Shown: positions 61,160-64,000 of the stretch, piece after piece
How the letters are laid out: every line of letters begins with the position of its first letter
How positions within the stretch are numbered: the stretch's first letter is position 1
Origin: Lunularia cruciata
Taxonomy: Eukaryota; Streptophyta; Marchantiopsida; Lunulariales; Lunulariaceae
Assembly: GCA_948567375.1 (NCBI GenBank)
Contig: OX419755.1
Location: 25,808,517 to 25,872,516 of the forward strand
Direction of reading: 5' to 3'
DNA length: 64,000 bases
Notes under the pieces: model-generated
Seen by the model: the letters and a program-made list of their open reading frames with translations, nothing else
Database searches by the model: none
Told to the model about the DNA's origin: nothing
Position numbers and translations under genes: made by a program

Positions 61160-64000
61160 TGTGACAACCTAGCAAGTATCACTTTGTGGTAACCAAAAAG
61201 TAACAATTCATTCCCATAGAAATGCAATTCAAAAATAGTCAAATACAAAGTAAATGTCACAAATAGTTTTTCTCAAGTTCTACTTTGGTCTCTTAGGTAG
61301 AAACCACACCTAGAAGAGAGTAACAAGTGCTTAATTTGCAATCTTGTCACAAATCATAACACCTACAATCACAATTTATCCAATTCTTTCCAAACAAATC
61401 TTGATTATGATGATTCAATTCTCCTAAAGAAGATTATGAAACAACTTTGCCTCAAAATTGTGTTCCATCCCTCCACTAAAGGCACAACCTCCTCAACTGA
61501 AATTGCTTCACATCAATCCAATGTTTCACTCACAAATGAAAAATGCTACCAACACTACAATTCCTCATAGATTCATCCAGGCATTGCTTTGATTGCTATC
61601 CTCTTAGGATCAAAACACAAAATGAAATTAGCATTGTGGAATCCAACATCCAAAAAGCTCAGACTTGCACCTTTAATTTCTCCAAACACCACCCACAAAT
61701 TCACACACACACACACAAGATTGATACTTGAAATTAAGTTGAAATGACAAGCATTGAGTTACTATACTTCACTTTACTAAACTTTGAAATTATAGTATTG
61801 AATAAAAATATAACATTGAAAATGCTTTTCTTAAATAGGCTATGCACTTGATAGTTACCAAACAACATACCATTATAACCACAACTTTACCAACCTACAA
61901 ATCAAAAATGACAATCCATCTCTTCATATCTACCTCTTTAAATCTCAAAACCGTTACTAATCCGGTCTGATATCTACTTCTACATTGGCTTCTACACCCA
62001 ATGTAACTACTTGTACTTTGGGTTCAACTACCACTTCTTCTTCTATTGTAACATCTTACATCTGAACTACATCTAAAATCACAATCTTACCCTCTACATT
62101 CTCCTTCTCTCCGCTACTTCTTCAATAACATCGAGTAACTCACCTAAAGACACTTTATACTCCTATCTCTTTTACTTTGCCTTGAGCTCCTTCCTTCAAG
62201 TCATTTTGAAGTTCATCTAACTTTGATCTAACTAATCTTGTTTGAGGCAAACATTGTCTCCTACTTTTAACATCTTCCTATCTACACAGTCTCTTAGGCA
62301 AATTAGAAGAGTGTTCAAGTCAACACTCTTCACCTTCCTCTTCCTCATCTCCTGCACAAGCAATTTCAACTCATGCAATCTCACTTCCTCCATACTAACT
62401 TCTGCTTCTGTACTCAACATTGCCTATACTCTCCCTACAACCTCTTTTATGGATTCAAATGTCTTCTTCAAAATTACTTTCTCTTGACTTTGCTTTGATT
62501 CCAACTCAACCCAATATATATCTTCAACTTATCCTCAAACTCTACCTTAAGTGCTTCCTTCTCCTCCACATATTGAACCAATTGAGTCTCTACAATTTTG
62601 ATCAGTCTTCATAGTCTCTCCTCCTCTTGATGTCTAATCATCAATGCACCCTACCATACTTGATCCTTCTCTGCTACAACTTTCCCCGGACTCTCCACTT
62701 CTTGCTCCATCAAAACCACCCTTGCATTTGCATGTATTACCATTAATCAAGCATTGGTGAATTCTTCCTTTAATTTCTCAATTTTTTCCTTCTCCTCCTT
62801 CAATTCTTTAGCTTGTTGCTCAAGTTCAATGTTGGGCTTTTCAAATTTCACCTATAGCTCCTTCAAATGCTGATTCTGAACTATGACATCAACCCGACAT
62901 ACCTTGGCTTCATCCTCACCTTTGGTTAACTTCCCCTTCAATTTTGAGACTTCTTTACACAAATACTCCACTACTTGCCATTCATCCTTCACCTTTGGAT
63001 GATCTTTCTCCACTTCTTTCTTCTTCTCCTACAGCTACAAAAGTAAAGGACAAACAATCTTGGATAGATATACAACTCCTCTAAATTCTCCCACTTCTTC
63101 ATCTTTAGCTTTTGTAGGTGATTCTTTTGCTAAAGCTTTCTTCCAAATTTTTGATCTTTGTATCTTCACTCTAATTTCCTCCGAGTGATCCTCCTCTTCT
63201 ATCCCTTGACTTGGTTCTATAGTTACAAACTGCATACCTCTTCTTGACCTTACTCCCAATAAAAATACTATCCTTAGCTCTTCTTTTATCTCCTCCGTAG
63301 GTAACTCCAGACATGGAATCTCTCTTCCTTTCATACAATTGATCAGTGCATGGAGCTCATGTTCTTCTTCTTCAACAACCTCTTCCAACGGTTGTTGTAC
63401 TTTAGGCTCATCTTAACTTCTAGTACTCCAAGCCTTCACTCTATAGGGTGAGCTCTTCTTCTTTGCCTTTGTCTAAGTCCTCTCCTTAGGACTCAACTTC
63501 ACCTTTAGACTCTTCTCCCGAGTCAAGTGTGCTACCTCCATCTCCTACCTTGGGTTCAATCTCCGAGTCTTCCATTATTGAATTGGTGAGGCCTCTTCCT
63601 TGAGTCAACTTCTTTTCTTTGACCTTGGCCATGGAACAGAAATGGGCATCTTCTTCTCCTATCCTATCTTTGTGTAATGAGCATCTCTATCTTGAATTTC
63701 CTTTATGTAAAGTTGTTCACCTTTATCTGCTTCTTGACAAAGATCTAGATGGAAGTGAGGACACAATCCTTGCCTTCTATGTTGAGTTGAGTAGATTCAA
63801 ACCCAAGTAAAAGTGTGTAGCAAATGGTACAAAATAGTGTGGGGGTGTTTGTGTTCTCTAGCTCCCAATCATCTACCTTGTTTGCTGGTGAAAACATCTT
63901 GCCCGGTTCAACTTCCCTCTCGCAAATAGTTGATGGAAGAACACCGCATGTTGCTTCATGACATAGGTTTTGTGCATATATACATCACTACACAACAAAA
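61160..64000 (-). mobile_element. LTR H of family G, minus orientation, running off the window
   Basis: It begins TGTGACAACCTAGCAAGT at 61160. R-U5 runs to about 61810, with CTATTTAAG near 61829-61837 and ORF-L upstream of it. There is a (CA) run at 61704-61720. The start of the LTR and any TSD partner lie beyond 64000. 61160-62100 holds no gene. Confidence 0.82.
62100..64000 (-). pseudogene. ORF-L remnant in LTR H
   Basis: On the minus strand: 62420-62232 (EVRLHELKLLVQEMRKRK, then RDCVDRKMLKVGDNVCLKQD), decayed coiled coil 62440-63030, 63388-63035 (118 open codons with linker and EFRGVVYLSKIVCPLLL), acidic stretches to 63600, and 63840-63640 with the HYFVPFATHFYLGLNLL region. The last 150 bp match FFHQLFARG- and MKQHAVF-type sequence. 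Many stops. Confidence 0.72.

Noticed and set aside
1-64000. Host protein-coding genes, tRNA, rRNA or organelle DNA.
   Set aside because: Every long coding signal is explained by gag-pol or ORF-L of the named elements. No cloverleaf or rRNA-like stretch was noticed, although a tRNA scan was not possible here.

Overview
The window is 64 kb of retrotransposon-filled nuclear DNA from a plant with a large genome. No host gene, tRNA, rRNA or CRISPR array can be supported. Evidence for a plant: plant-type Ty3/gypsy pol proteins, a chromodomain integrase, primer-binding sites matching plant initiator tRNA-Met and tRNA-Asp, 5-bp target duplications, and decay dominated by C-to-T/G-to-A changes at CGA codons. 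A conifer-like genome is plausible but not shown. Element names (A to S, X) are mine.

The layout is a nest resolved by target-site duplications (TSDs). The base is old minus-strand element A (pol/gag from 3554 up, 5' LTR 23106-25831). Inserted into A are solo LTR J (4764-6685, TSD GATGA), two solo LTRs of family K (9219-9922, 10192-10880), plus-strand element D (11527-22360, TSD GAACT) and LTR B (starting at 25832). B is cut by chromovirus C (26386-43492), element E (44034-57950, TSD CTAAA), small LTR M (59410-60149, TSD ATCTA) and LTR H (61160 to the right edge). C is cut by young element K (29263-37072) and by solo LTR S (39686-43456, TSD CTTAC). E carries insertion X (54282-56709), which holds a tandem-repeat array. 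Plus-strand LTR I occupies 1-3553 and is fused to A's integrase. K lies four levels deep (A, B, C, K).

A, B, D, E, H, I, J and S belong to one Athila-like family (here 'family G'). Its main feature is an LTR of about 3.77 kb (TGTG...CACA) that itself carries a long sense-strand reading frame. That frame, 'ORF-L', is about 810 codons: an N-terminal globular region, a charged linker and a long coiled coil. The boundaries are fixed by solo LTR S with a perfect TSD, by a polypurine tract next to the LTR in E, and by a tRNA-Asp-like primer site after the LTR in E and A. ORF-L ends about 120 bp upstream of a conserved TATTTAAR box, so it lies in U3. A genomic RNA would carry it downstream of pol, the position of an accessory or env-like gene. 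This LTR-encoded protein is my main candidate for an undescribed system.

The remaining families are: C, a chromovirus with a 0.4-kb LTR, tRNA-iMet primer site and a cluster of heat-shock-element-like motifs just upstream of its TATA box; K, 7.8 kb with about 690-bp LTRs, nearly intact gag-pol and an extra zinc-knuckle ORF ahead of gag; M, a 740-bp LTR-like unit; and X, an unclassified TG...CA unit. All pol genes are broken by at least one stop or frameshift. K is the least decayed.
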